Source: Blumeriella jaapii (Eukaryota; Ascomycota; Leotiomycetes; Helotiales; Drepanopezizaceae). Taken from it: 64,000 bases of DNA. This document shows, one piece after another, positions 33,601 through 43,763 of this stretch; the stretch's first letter is position 1; each line of letters starts with the position of its first letter. The translations under genes were made by a program, and so were the position numbers. The stretch spans positions 868,001 to 932,000 of the forward strand of contig VWND01000075.1 of the NCBI GenBank assembly GCA_009599575.1. The letters run 5' to 3'. The notes under the pieces are model-generated. The model did no database searches. It had not been told where the DNA came from and was given only the letters and a program-made list of their open reading frames with translations.

Positions 33601-36477
33601 ATATTTTATACAAAAGAATATATTTTAGCTCTTTTTCATTTACAATAAGCTCGATTTTATGGTCGTAAGGCCGGTAAAAGGTTAGCTCGTTACTGGCGGC
33701 CTTAGAAAACACGTGTTCGAAGTTTTTGTACTCCGGGAAAAAAGATTCGAGAAAAGGTTTATTCGAAATTAGCTCCGCTAAGCTGGTTAAAAAGATCGAA
33801 ATCGATATTTTATTGGTTCTGAAACGTTCGAAAAGACTGTGAGATTGGGTTTTAAGAAAAGTATTATACGTAAAGTCGTTTAGTATTCTGTCGATTTCGT
33901 ACAGAAAGGTTGAAAACACTTCAACTGCTTTTTTTTTAAAAATCAGCTTAAAAGCGTATGCAATAATTTGGCAAATGGAAATTAAATAAGCAATAAATTA
34001 AAAGACTCGTTTTCGAACTGGTCGTTTAAAAAGTTCAAAAGATGGCTTATCTAAACTATCGATTATATTAAGCTAAAAGGCCATCGCGGCGAAGGTTTTT
34101 CTTCGGTCTTTAGTATAACTGTTTTTCGTAAAACGAAAAAGCTGTTTTAACGAAAGAAAAAAAAAAAAAAAAATAAAAATAATAAAAAAGGAATCGGCAG
34201 CCTGGAAAAATGGTGTAATTTCTTGTATTATTCCATTGGCGTCGCTATCGAAATTAGCACCGCGAATGAAATTCGATTTTTTCGCGCTTCGCACAGCGTC
34301 GTAAGTCTGCCACAATTGATCAAGGTTTTTGTCACGTTTCACAACGTCGTTTTGATGGCGAAATTGAATCTTTCGGAGATGCAAATAAAAGATTTTAATA
34401 CAACAAGCGTAAAAGGCTATAGGAGGATAAAACTTCGGCCAATAAAGTTTGCGTTTATTACAATTTAATAAAACTTAGTATTCGGCCAACCAAGCTCTTC
34501 CTAGAATCATATTATAATTTCCGAAATTAATAATCAAAAAAAAAATAAACGATTGTATTCGATTATTAATAATAAAATTAAAAAGCGTAAAATATATAAT
34601 TAAATGGCTACGAGCTTTATTATACCTTTTTACAGAAAAAGGAGCCGGGAAAAATTAAATCAAAGGTTTTAAAAAAAAAAAAAAGGATTTGATCAGCGCC
34701 GAATCGATTAACGTATAACCGTTCGCTTTAAAATCGGCGAACGCTTTTATTTTGTACGAAAAGCCATTTTTAATAAGTATAACGGAAATTGTTAATAAAT
34801 CGCCATCAAAAAGCTTCCGAACGTTAAAATAACGCATATCGCGCAACACGCCCAAAAAAAAGGCTTTGCTTAGGCCTGGGCGTTTTTTCGATTAGCGGAA
34901 GAGCTTTCAATTTCCTTATATGTATTTTGAAAATCGTTTGGAAAAGGGTTTTCGTTTTTATTACTATTATCGAAAGGCGAATCTTCGGCCGGTTCGACCT
35001 CGTTTACACTTATTAGCCTGAAAAAGCCTTTAAATAAAACCGAGGGTCGGCCCGTAAAAGGTTTTGCAGATTGGCCTTTCTGAACTTTTTAATATAGAAT
35101 AGAAAACGAGCGTTGTCGTTGGTCCGATCGAAAAGGAAGAACGCCAAAAGGGGCGTTTTGGCGTGGAAAAGGAAAAAAAACAAAAGGCTGAAAAAGAGCT
35201 TATAAAGCATTTGAACGACTTTCGTACGTACGATTTAACTCGTAGTACGCTTTGGTTAAGGATCTACCATTTTAATAGGTGATAGACTTGGTAAAGCGAC
35301 TCGCGTATAAAATTCGTTTAGCCAACTGATCTTATTCTTCTTGTCGAACGGCGGTAAGCCAATTCTTAAAAATCGTTGTACGCGCCCATTTCAAATGCAG
35401 CTTTTCTCGTAAACGCCTTGGTATTTTATCGCGGAAAGCGTCCCGAAGCTGTTTATCGGTCCGTATTTGAGCGTTCGCTGCGAAAATAGAAAATCGCAGG
35501 TAAAATCGCTAAAAATCGTCGTGCGTACTTATTACAAGCATTTTAAATTCGTTTTCGGCCTTTTAAACGTCGGAAAAATCGGCCAGGAAATCGGCGACCT
35601 TTTTAATTAATTCTTCGGAAAATATAAGGTCGGAGCGGTCCAAAATACGCGGGGTCAGAAACTCCTTTGCTACGCTTTCGGTCTGATCGAATATATAATT
35701 TTTGCGAAATCGATCGCCAGCGAAATAATCGTAATAAAATTCGAGATTATCGAGAATTTTAGTTTTCTAATAGCGTGCTTTGTAATCTTTACTATTATTT
35801 AGCTTAAACTTAAAATTCGAAACGCGCTTTATACGAGCTAATCGAAAGTCAGCAGATAAATAAGAACCATAGCGTTTAAAAGGCGCGCTAGGGTTTTGGC
35901 CGTTATAAAAAAATCCAAAAAAAATTCGCGAAAAGCGTAAAGATTAGTTTGCAGCGTCTGTTGATTAAAATAAAACGTTGCGAAAAAAAAAAGAAGCAGC
36001 AGATTCGCGACTGGCAGAAACACGTTCGATAGATTCTATCAAACGCTCTGATTAAAAGGTCTGTCGCAATCGCATAGCCTCCAAAAGTTGTCGTTCACGC
36101 TTTTGCGCTTTTTTCAGTTAATTTTGCAGAAATCTCAACTAAACGCTTTCAGCGCTAGGATATAAAAAAGTGGCAAGCGAAGTGATTAGCGCTCTGCTTT
36201 TTTTTTTATTCTTTTTTCCTCGGAAGAAGGACTGTTCTTCAGAAAAAAAAGCTTCTGGAGGAGGCTGCTTCTTCGCTGATTAAAAAAAAAGTTAAGATGT
36301 AATAGCAGAAGCTAAAAAGCTCTGCTGAAAGAAAGATCGTTAAACAAAAGCCATTCTTCGCGAAATGCGGAAATAAGCCTTTTCACGACCGGTCGATCAT
36401 CTTGGTATAACCCGTAAAGAATTCGAAAAGAGAAATAGTTTACGCCGTCGCCAGCGTAGAAAAAAAGTTATTAATAA
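30602..36477 (-). pseudogene. Copy B gag-pol remnant
   Basis: Protease remnant at 34855-34655: ADFKANGYTLIDSAL, where family members have a DSGA-type active site, so the catalytic Asp-Ser-Gly context is altered. RT at 33919-33401 keeps FAKKPDGLLRFCIDYRAFN. RNase H at 32733-32467 keeps METDASDGVVAFVLSQ and FSKIIAFAKLNY. The integrase zinc region is at 32157-31933. Gag-like sequence lies above about 34900. A long A-run at about 34155-34172 lies between gag/protease and RT. No frame is intact. Confidence 0.88.
36443..36453 (-). other. Possible tRNA primer-binding site of copy B
   Basis: Read on the minus strand, TGGCGACGGCG lies 24 nt inside the 5' LTR. It begins with TGG as do sites complementary to a tRNA CCA end. 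Copy A has the same sequence at the same distance (40522-40532). The large offset from the LTR makes the call tentative. Confidence 0.3.
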
Positions 36478-36747
36478 TATAACGATCTAATTAATCGAAA
36501 GGCTGGAAGATCAGTCAACTAGTCGCCGTATTCACATGGTATAAAAAACGAGCCTTTGGTTTTGTAACAACAAAGATATTCACTTAAAATCAACAACTGC
36601 AAAAGGCAGAGGTTGCTAAAAAAAGAAAGCCTTATATATATAATAGTTTCCACAATTGATGGGAGACCCACCAGAAGACCAGGGAGCTTGCAACTATACG
36701 TAGTTGCTGGGGTGACACGAGAGGTGGCAACAGAATGAATCGTCACA
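36478..36747 (-). repeat. 5' LTR of copy B
   Basis: 270 bp, starting TATAACGATC (mutated TG) and ending TCGTCACA. Followed by CAATC, the right target duplication. Confidence 0.92.
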
Positions 36748-39700
36748 CAATCGTCGCCATAAAATTGCGAAAGCACAAAAGCCACTACGCCGTCGAAAGC
36801 GTCAGTCTCCAATATGCAGAGAAAATCTTGCCTGTAATATTATAGAACTGATGCAATAGTAAAAGCTAGTATAAAAAGGTCGAAACTCTTCTAACATTCA
36901 GAAATGAAATTAAAAAAAACGTTAGCTTTAGTCAAATGGACCAAAAGCTTTATAATTATACCGTAGTTTCTAATAAAACGTCGGTAAAAGTTACAAAAAC
37001 CAAAGAAACTCTGTACACCTTTTACAATAGTAGAAAGCTTCCAGTAGGCGACCACGAAAATCTTTTTTGAATCTATTTTTAAGCCTTCAGTTAAAATAAT
37101 AAAGCCTAAGTAACGGGTTCGAATAACGTTAAATTCAAACTTCCGAATATCGGCCTGTAATCCAGCGTCAGCGAGCTTTTAAAGCATCTTGCGAACGTAT
37201 ATAGCATGTTTCAAAAAATCGGACGAATAAATAAAAATGTCATCCAGGTATATAATACAAAAATCGTTTAAATAATCGAAAACGTCGTTTATATAGCGTT
37301 AGTAAATTGCGGATTTATTAATAAAGCTAAAAAATAGCACCTTGCATTTATAAGCGCCGTAACGCGTACGAAACGTCGTTAATTTTTTATTGGCGGAATC
37401 TATTCGAATTCTATAAAAAGCTTAACGAATATCGAGCTTCGTAAAAATTCGCGCTTTCGAAAAACGAACAAAAGTCTTATCGATAAAAAAAAGGGGGTAG
37501 CGATTCTTACGAGTAATATTATTAAAAGCTCGATAATCGATACAGAAACGTAGTAAACCGTCGGGTTTTTTAGCAAAAAGCATTAGAGCAGCGAAAAAAG
37601 CGGTAAAAAATTCGATAAAACCTTTATCAAAATTATTTTGCAAATAAATCTTAACAATTTCGAGCTTTAAAATCGACATTTTATATAAAAAAATGTATTT
37701 CAGCTTTTTCTTACTTACAATAAGCTCGATTTTATAATCGTAAGGCCGGTAAAAAGCTAGTTCGTTACTAGCGGCCTTAGAAAACACGTATTCGAAGTTT
37801 TTGTACTCCGGGGAAAAAAATTCGAAAAAAAATTCATTCGAAATTAACTCCGCTAAGCTAATTGAAAAGGTCGAAATCGATATTTCATTAGTTTTGAAAC
37901 GTTCGAAAAAACTGTAAGATTGGGTTTTAAGAAAAGTATTATACGTAAAATCGTTTAATATTTTGTCGATCTCGTACAGAAAAGTTAAAAACACTTTAAC
38001 TGTTTCTTTTCTGAAAATCAGCTTAAAAGCGTATGCAATAATTTGGCAAATGGAAATTAAGTAAATAATAGATTAAAAGACTCGTTTTCGAACTGGTCGT
38101 TTAAAAAGTTCAAAAAAGATAACTTGTTTAAACTATCGATTATATTAAGCTGAAAAGCCATCGCGGCGAAAACTTTCCTTCGGTTTTTAATATAACTGTT
38201 TTTCGTAGAACGAAAAAGCTGTTTTGACGAAAGGAAAAAAAAAAAAAAAAAAAAAAAATAATAAAAAAAAAATCGGCAGTTTAGGAAAATGGTGTAATTT
38301 CTTGTATTATTCCACTAGCGTCGCTATCGAAATTAGCACCGCGAATGAAATTCGACCTTTTCGCGCTTCGTACAGCGTCGTAAGTCTGCCATAATTGATC
38401 AAGGTTTTTGTCACGTTTCACAGCGTCGTTTTAATAGCGAAATTAAATCTTTCGGAAATGCAAATAAAAAACTTTAATATAATAAGCGTAAAAAGCTGTA
38501 AAAAGATAAAACTTCGGCCAATAAAGCTTGCGTTTATTACAGTTTAATAAAACTTAATATTCGGCCAATCAAGCTTTTCCTAAAATCACATTATGATTTC
38601 CGAAGTTGGTAATTAAAAAAAAAGTAAACGATTGTATTCGATTGTCAATAATAAAATTAAAAAGCGTAAAATATATAATTAAATGGCTACGAGCTTTATT
38701 ATACTTTTTTACAAAAAAAAAAGCCGGAAAAAATTAAATCAAAGGTTTTAAAAAAAAAAAAAAGGATTTAATCAGCGCCGAATCGATTAACGTATAACCG
38801 TTCGCTTTAAAATCGGCGAGCGCTTTCATTTTGTACGAAAGGCCATTTTTAATAAATATAACGGGAATTATTAATAAATCGCTATCAAAAAGCTTTCGAA
38901 CGTTAAAATAACGCATATCGCGCAACACGCCTAAAAAAAAGGCTTTGCTTAGGCCTGGGCGTTTCCCCGACTAACGGAAAAGCTTTCAACTTTTTTATAT
39001 GCGTTTTGAAAATCGTTTGAAAAAGGGTTTTCGTTTTTACTACTACTATCAGAAAGCGAATCTTCGGCCGGCTCGATCTCGTTTATATCTACCAGCCTGA
39101 AAAAGCTTTTAAATGGAACCGAAAGTCGGCCCGTAAAAAATCGTGCAAATTAGCCTCGAACTTTTTAATATGGAATAAAAAATAAGCGTTATCGTTGGTC
39201 CGATCGAAAAAGAAAAACGCCAAAAAGGGCGTTTTGGCGTGAAAAAAAAAGAAAAACAAAAAGCTAAGGAAAAGCTTATAAAACACCAAAACGATTCTCG
39301 TACGTACGATTTGACTCGTAATACGCTTTGGTTGAAAACCTACCATCTTAATAAATAATAGACTTGATTGAAAAGCGACTCGCGTATAAAATTCGTTCAG
39401 CCAACTGACCTTATTCTTTTTATCGAACGGCGGTAAGCCAATCCTTAAAAATCGTTATACGCGCCTATTTCAAATGCAGCTTTTCCCGTAAACGCCTTAG
39501 TATTTTATCGCGAAAAACGTTTCGAAGCTGTTTGTCAGTCCGTATTTAAGCGTTCGCTGCGAAAATGGAAAATCGCAGATAAAAGCGCCAAAAATCGTCG
39601 TGCGTATTTATTACAAGCATTTTAAACTCGTTTTCGGCCCTTTGAACGTCGGAAAAATCGGCCAGGAAATCGGCGACCTTTTTGACTAATTCTTCGGAAA

Positions 39701-40556
39701 AAGTAAAATCGAAGCGGTCCAAAATACGAAAAATCAGAAACTTCTTTGCCACGCCTTCGGTCTGATCGAATATATAATTTTTGCGAAATCGATCGCTAGC
39801 GAAATAATCGTAATAAAATTCGAAATTGTCGAAAACTTTAATTTTTTAGTGGCGTGCTTTGTAATCTTCACCATTATCTAGCTTAAACTCAAAGTTCGGA
39901 ACGCGTTCTATGCGAGCTAATCGAAAGTCAGCAAATAAATGAAAACTATAGCGTTTAAAAAGCGCGCTAAAATTTTGGCCGTTATAAGAAAATCCAAAAA
40001 GAATTCGCGAAAAGCGTGGAAATTGATCTGCAGCGTTTGTTGATTGAAATAAAACGTTGCGAAAAAAAACAGCAGATTCGCGACTGGCAGAAGCACGTTC
40101 GATAGATTCTACCAAACGCTCTGATTAAAAGGTCTGTCGCAGTCGTATAATTTCTAAAAATTGTCGTTTACGCTTTTACGCTTCTTTCAATTGATTTTGC
40201 AAAAGTTTTAACTAAATGCTTTCAGCGCTAAACTGCAAGAAAAAGATGGCAAGCGAAATGGTTGGCGCTCTGCCTTTTCCTTTGTTCTTTTTTCCTCGGG
40301 AAAAAGACTGTTTTTTAAAAAAAAAAGCTTCTGAAAAAAACTGCTTCTTCGCTAATTAAAAAAAGGGAGATTGTGATGTAATAGCAGAAGCTGAAAAACT
40401 CTGCTAAAGGAAAGATCGTTAAACAAATGCCATTTTTCGCGAAATGCGGAAATAGGCCTTTTCACGACCGGTCGATCACCTTAGTATAACCCGTGAGGAA
40501 TTCGAAGAGAAAAATAGTTTACGCCGTCGCCAGCGTAAAAAAAGAGTTGTTGATAA
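36748..40556 (-). pseudogene. Copy A gag and pol 5' part: gag, protease, RT, start of RNase H
   Basis: Minus-strand remnants: gag at about 40115-39089 (KLDNGEDY near 39855), protease at 38928-38734 with the same altered ADFKANGYTLIDS, and RT at 37994-37422 with FAKKPDGLLRFCIDYRAFN. RNase H starts with METDAFDGVVAFVLSQ at 36812 and breaks off at 36748, where copy B enters. A 20-plus A tract lies near 38235-38258. All frames are broken. Confidence 0.87.
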
Positions 40557-40818
40557 TATAACGATTTAATTAGTCGAAGGGCTGAAAGATCAATCAACTG
40601 ATCGCCGTATTCATATAATATAAAACGAGCCTTTGGTTTTGTAACAAAGATATTCACTTAGAATTAACAATTGCAAAAGGCAGAAGTTGCTAAAAGGAAA
40701 AAGCCTTATATACATGATAGTTTCCACAGTTGATGGGAAACCCACCAAAAGACCAGGGAGCTTGCAACTATACGTAGTTGCTGGGGTGACGCGAGAGGCA
40801 AACGAGTGAGTCGTCACA
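40557..40818 (-). repeat. 5' LTR of copy A
   Basis: 262 bp, starting TATAACGATT and ending TCGTCACA. Followed directly by GTATC (40819-40823), the right target duplication. Confidence 0.92.
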
Positions 40819-40942
40819 GTATCGAGCGTTGAAAATAATACCGGCGTGCGTGCGAATCGTCGGAATATAATCGCGACGCGTATTTTATTAAACGTAATTA
40901 GCAAATAAACTTTCAAATAAAAGAATAAAATGGGAAGGAAGA

Positions 40943-40987
40943 GGGGGGGGGGGGGGGGGGGGGGAGGGGGGGGGGGGGGGGGGGGGG
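40943..40987. repeat. G22-A-G22 homopolymer tract
   Basis: Two runs of 22 G separated by a single A, inside the right arm of the inverted-repeat element. Its true length may be affected by sequencing. Confidence 0.85.
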
Positions 40988-41168
40988 ATGGATTAAAAAC
41001 GTGGTGGTGATGAAAAACAGAACGGTTGTAAATAAGAAGAAAAAAGTCGCACAAATCAATTGATAAATATTGGATCCCCGCCTTTTTTTAGCTCCCCGCT
41101 TTCTTATCTTTTATCGTAAATGGTCCGTGCACCCTCCCACGTGCGGCCACGTTGGCCTTCCCGCTGGG

Positions 41169-41186
41169 CCCACTGTTTTTGGGACA
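41169..41186 (-). repeat. Right terminal inverted repeat
   Basis: The exact complement of 27106-27123, followed by TA. Confidence 0.75.
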
Positions 41187-41188
41187 TA

Positions 41189-42204
41189 ATCACGTTTACC
41201 CTTAATGATCTGAGTAGCAATTTGTAGATATATTCCAGGGCCTGCCACCATGTCTCAAAAATCGCAAGCGTCAACAATCAACCTATCAGCAGGGAGTTTT
41301 GAACAGCTATATTTTACTTCACAGATCCGCATTAACCCACCATCTAAAGTGAGAAAAGTAATGGCTTTCAGATATCTTCGGGGCTTCGACAGTGCACCGA
41401 GAGCCGTATTCAGGTCGTTGGGATTGAGATGTCGTTCAGCAGACCCCCGAACTTTGTACATCTTGGATGGCACCAAAGCCTTTCAGGATTTTAGCCTATC
41501 GACGACGATTTCAGCTTTGATAAGCTCGATGATTTAGACAGTACTGGGCAATATGATGTTACATATCTGACGATGCTATATATCTTGTGTGAGTAGCATG
41601 TCTTGAGAGCTGATAAGGACTTTGTCCAGGCAGTTACACCAATGCCCAAATGATAACGAGATACCGCGCTTGGCAACTTTGCGATGCTATTTGCATCCTC
41701 GGAGCAGATGCTCCAAAGCTCCAGACAGAGTATCAGTAGTTTCTAGGCGTTGTCTTAATTCAAAGAAGACGTTAGTGGCCTGCATTGAATGTTTCTGCTA
41801 CGGTCAAAGTGTATCTTCGTATACCCCACGCCTGGTCTCCTCTGAAGTGTATAGAGGTAGGGTTTTTTTTCTGCTTAAACTATCTTGATTTCTGCTAAAG
41901 CTGAATTGCAAGAATCAGTTAATCCTTGCAGTGACTCTTTCGTAGCCATCAGCCCTCGTGTGCATATAATTTAATGTTAGGTAATATAAAAGCTGGAAAA
42001 CTGCACATAGCGCTAGTGAATCAAAGGAGAAAATTATATCCATCTCATTAACGTATGTATGTATGTTCTAATCTTTTAAGACTGCTCTGCATGCGTGATT
42101 TGGAAAACTAATTACAGTCCCAGAATTCCCATTCGCTTGTTAAAGACTTCATCCCCAGAAAGCCTCCCACCCATCAAGCAACCCAACTCCTTAGCCCGAC
42201 ACCC
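41189..42204. other. Flank of the transposon nest with gene-like fragments
   Basis: An ATG in good context at 41250 opens a 95-residue frame. In another frame PIDDDFSFDKLDDLDSTG (about 41499-41552) and CDAICILGADAPKLQTEYQ (about 41684-41740) look like pieces of a fungal ankyrin-type or regulator protein. Stops separate them and I could not splice them together, so this is probably a decayed gene. Bases 41900-42200 are AT-rich with no feature. Confidence 0.3.
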
Positions 42205-43037
42205 CTATTCCCAATAGTAAGACCAATGATCAAAACCCATCAAATGATTGCTAAAGGCCCCACCCTTACCATCACCTCCAGCACCAGCGCAGACAATCAA
42301 CGGCAAGAAATGCTCCTCGCCCCCAACCGGATGCGCCTCCTTCGACCCAATCCAGTCTCTCCAGCCCTCTAACGCCTTGCCCCTCTCCTCTGACTTCTCA
42401 ATACTTACAGCTGCGTTCAAGCGATCGCTCCACTCCTTGTTCCTCTTACGGAAACCGCCATCCCCGGCCTGAGCAGAGAACATGGCAGGCAAGTTGTGCA
42501 TCGTCGGCATCCCGCTGCCCAAAATCGCCACATTGGAATCCCGAAGCTTACCCAGCGCCTGCCCCATTCTGAAGTGCTCAGCCGGCGACGCGGAATTCAA
42601 CACCGAGAGCTGCACGATGGGGATGTCGGCTTGCGGGTTGATGAGCAGCATTGGGATGAACACCCCGTGATCCCACCCTCGCTTTCCGTCCATCTTGGGC
42701 TCGAAGCCGGCCTCGCGCACACGGCAGCCACCTCGTCGGCGACCTGCGGACTGCCCGGCGCGGGGTACTTCAGCGCGTACGCCTCCTTGGGGAAGCCGCC
42801 GTAGTCGTAGAGCAAGCTGTGGCTCTCGGCGTTGCTGATCGTGGGCTGGCTCGCGCTCCAGTGCGCCGTCACGACGACGATGGCACGTGGGGCGGCGGGC
42901 GTGCCGAGACGGAGGATCTTGGGAATGTGCGAGCGCATCGATTGGATGAGTTCTTTGTGGCCGGGATCGCCGAGCACAGGCATGGGGCCGCCGCCGTGGC
43001 AGGCCATCACTACTGAAGCTCGAGTACTGGAAGACAT
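42205..43037 (-). pseudogene. LigB/DODA-type extradiol dioxygenase, frameshifted
   Basis: Class III extradiol ring-cleavage dioxygenase family (DOPA 4,5-dioxygenase-like), cytosolic, non-haem Fe(II), cleaving catechol-type rings. From the ATG at 43037 (MSSSTRASVVMACHGGG) the frame runs through HGGGPMPVLGDPGH, VVVTAHWSAS and VADEVAAV. At about 42716-42722 the reading must move to the frame encoding REAGFEPKMDGKRGWDHGVF, HNLPAMF and HLMGFDHWSYYWE, ending at 42205. The metal and acid/base histidines of the family are all present (ACHGG, TAHW, GWDHG). The break is a 2-nt excess (CACAC for CAC), too small for an intron, so this is a recent mutation or a sequence error. A second in-frame ATG exists at 43121, but the family starts near 43037. 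Confidence 0.85.
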
Positions 43038-43763
43038 GGTGCGCTGATGCGTATGATTGTGATTGGTGATTCGGCGGGAGGTCAATAGAAGAAAGATTGT
43101 CCGAGGTTGTAAAAAGAACATGAAGTCGTACAGTAGAAGTTGTCGTTGAGTGTTTGGACTGAAGAGAGGAGAGTGCTCAGCTCTTAGCCTTTCGCGGATA
43201 AATACCGGGCCGGGCGATGTTCAGCTTGTCGGTGCTTTAGTTTCCTATCACCTGACTCTCATCTCTTCCATCTCTTCCATCTTCCTCAACGTTCAAATTC
43301 TCCATCCAGTTCCCCAGCAATCTCTCGGATTATAGTTCTATCTTCAACCTTGCTACACCACTACGATTCTCTTCTCCTCTCGCTTGCGCCAAGTTGTACG
43401 CAAGCGTAAATCACGTGATAGATTCTTGAATGGAATTCTCCTCCCGTCTTCTGTCGAGTGCATCTAATACCCACAGGTGCCGAAAGCGGCTCTCTGCGTA
43501 TTCTCATTGTTGTCACCCATGATTCTCGACTCTCTGTCAAAAAACCAAACAATGCATTCAGCGATGGCGAAAGCAGCCAGTAAAGATGCTTTCAGCCAAG
43601 GTACTTTACCATTATAGACCTGAGATGGATCTATCCCACATGCGACGCTCCTTTCGAGCCTTTTTCTTTCTTTTGTTCTGTTGGAATCTTAATCTCGGAG
43701 GATCAGCGAAGCCCATTTGCTACGGATTCTCCATTGAACAACTCCCAGAGAACTTGGGCATAC
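43038..43763. promoter_or_regulatory. Shared divergent upstream region (dioxygenase / GT2-like gene)
   Basis: 726 bp between the start of the minus-strand dioxygenase and the plus-strand membrane protein. It includes a pyrimidine-rich stretch at about 43255-43300. A small frame at 43586-43819 overlaps the next gene's start in another phase and is not supported. Confidence 0.4.

Larger units (their letters stand above)
30332..36747 (-). mobile_element. Ty3/gypsy LTR retrotransposon, copy B, nested inside copy A
   Basis: The two 270-bp LTRs (30332-30601 and 36478-36747) bound a 6416-bp element of the same family and orientation as copy A. It is inserted in the RNase H region of A, with the 5-bp target duplication CAATC at 30327-30331 and 36748-36752. 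Its own RNase H region is intact in length (about 32733-32467), which shows the site where A is split. Minus-strand order: gag, protease (34855-34655), RT (33919-33401), RNase H, integrase (32157-31933) and C-terminal region (31126-30845). Full of stops, with RIP-like transitions. Confidence 0.93.
27991..40818 (-). mobile_element. Ty3/gypsy LTR retrotransposon, copy A (interrupted by copy B)
   Basis: The two 262-bp LTRs (27991-28252 and 40557-40818) begin with TGTGACGATC or its mutated form TATAACGATT and end with TCGTCACA. The insertion is flanked by a 5-bp direct duplication, GTATC (27986-27990 and 40819-40823). The element reads on the minus strand: gag (about 40.1-39.0 kb), protease (38928-38734), reverse transcriptase (37994-37422), RNase H (split), integrase (29818-29558) and a pol C-terminus (28777-28496). 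PR-RT-RH-IN order defines Ty3/gypsy. Without copy B it is about 6.4 kb. Frames are broken throughout and the DNA is very AT-rich with C-to-T/G-to-A changes, as after RIP. It cannot be autonomous. Confidence 0.93.
27106..41186. mobile_element. Inverted-repeat DNA element (TA target duplication) enclosing two nested retrotransposons
   Basis: The ends are an 18-bp perfect inverted repeat, TGTCCCAAAAACAGTGGG at 27106-27123 and its complement at 41169-41186. Each is bordered outside by TA (27104-27105 and 41187-41188), as for Tc1/mariner/pogo-like or MITE insertions. A second shared block, GTGCACGGACCA, follows inside both ends (27126-27137 and about 41121-41132). The right arm has about 35 bp between the two blocks that the left lacks. 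Without retrotransposon A (27991-40818) the element would be about 1.25 kb. I see no transposase, so it is a non-autonomous or decayed element of unidentified family. Confidence 0.65.

Noticed and set aside
28253..40556. Possible alternative genetic code or many small genes in the AT-rich block
   Set aside because: The frames match ordered Ty3/gypsy domains and are broken by transition mutations. RIP of dead elements explains them.
27106..41186. CRISPR array in the repeat-rich left arm
   Set aside because: Repeats are few and unevenly spaced, and the organism is a fungus. The repeats belong to mobile DNA.
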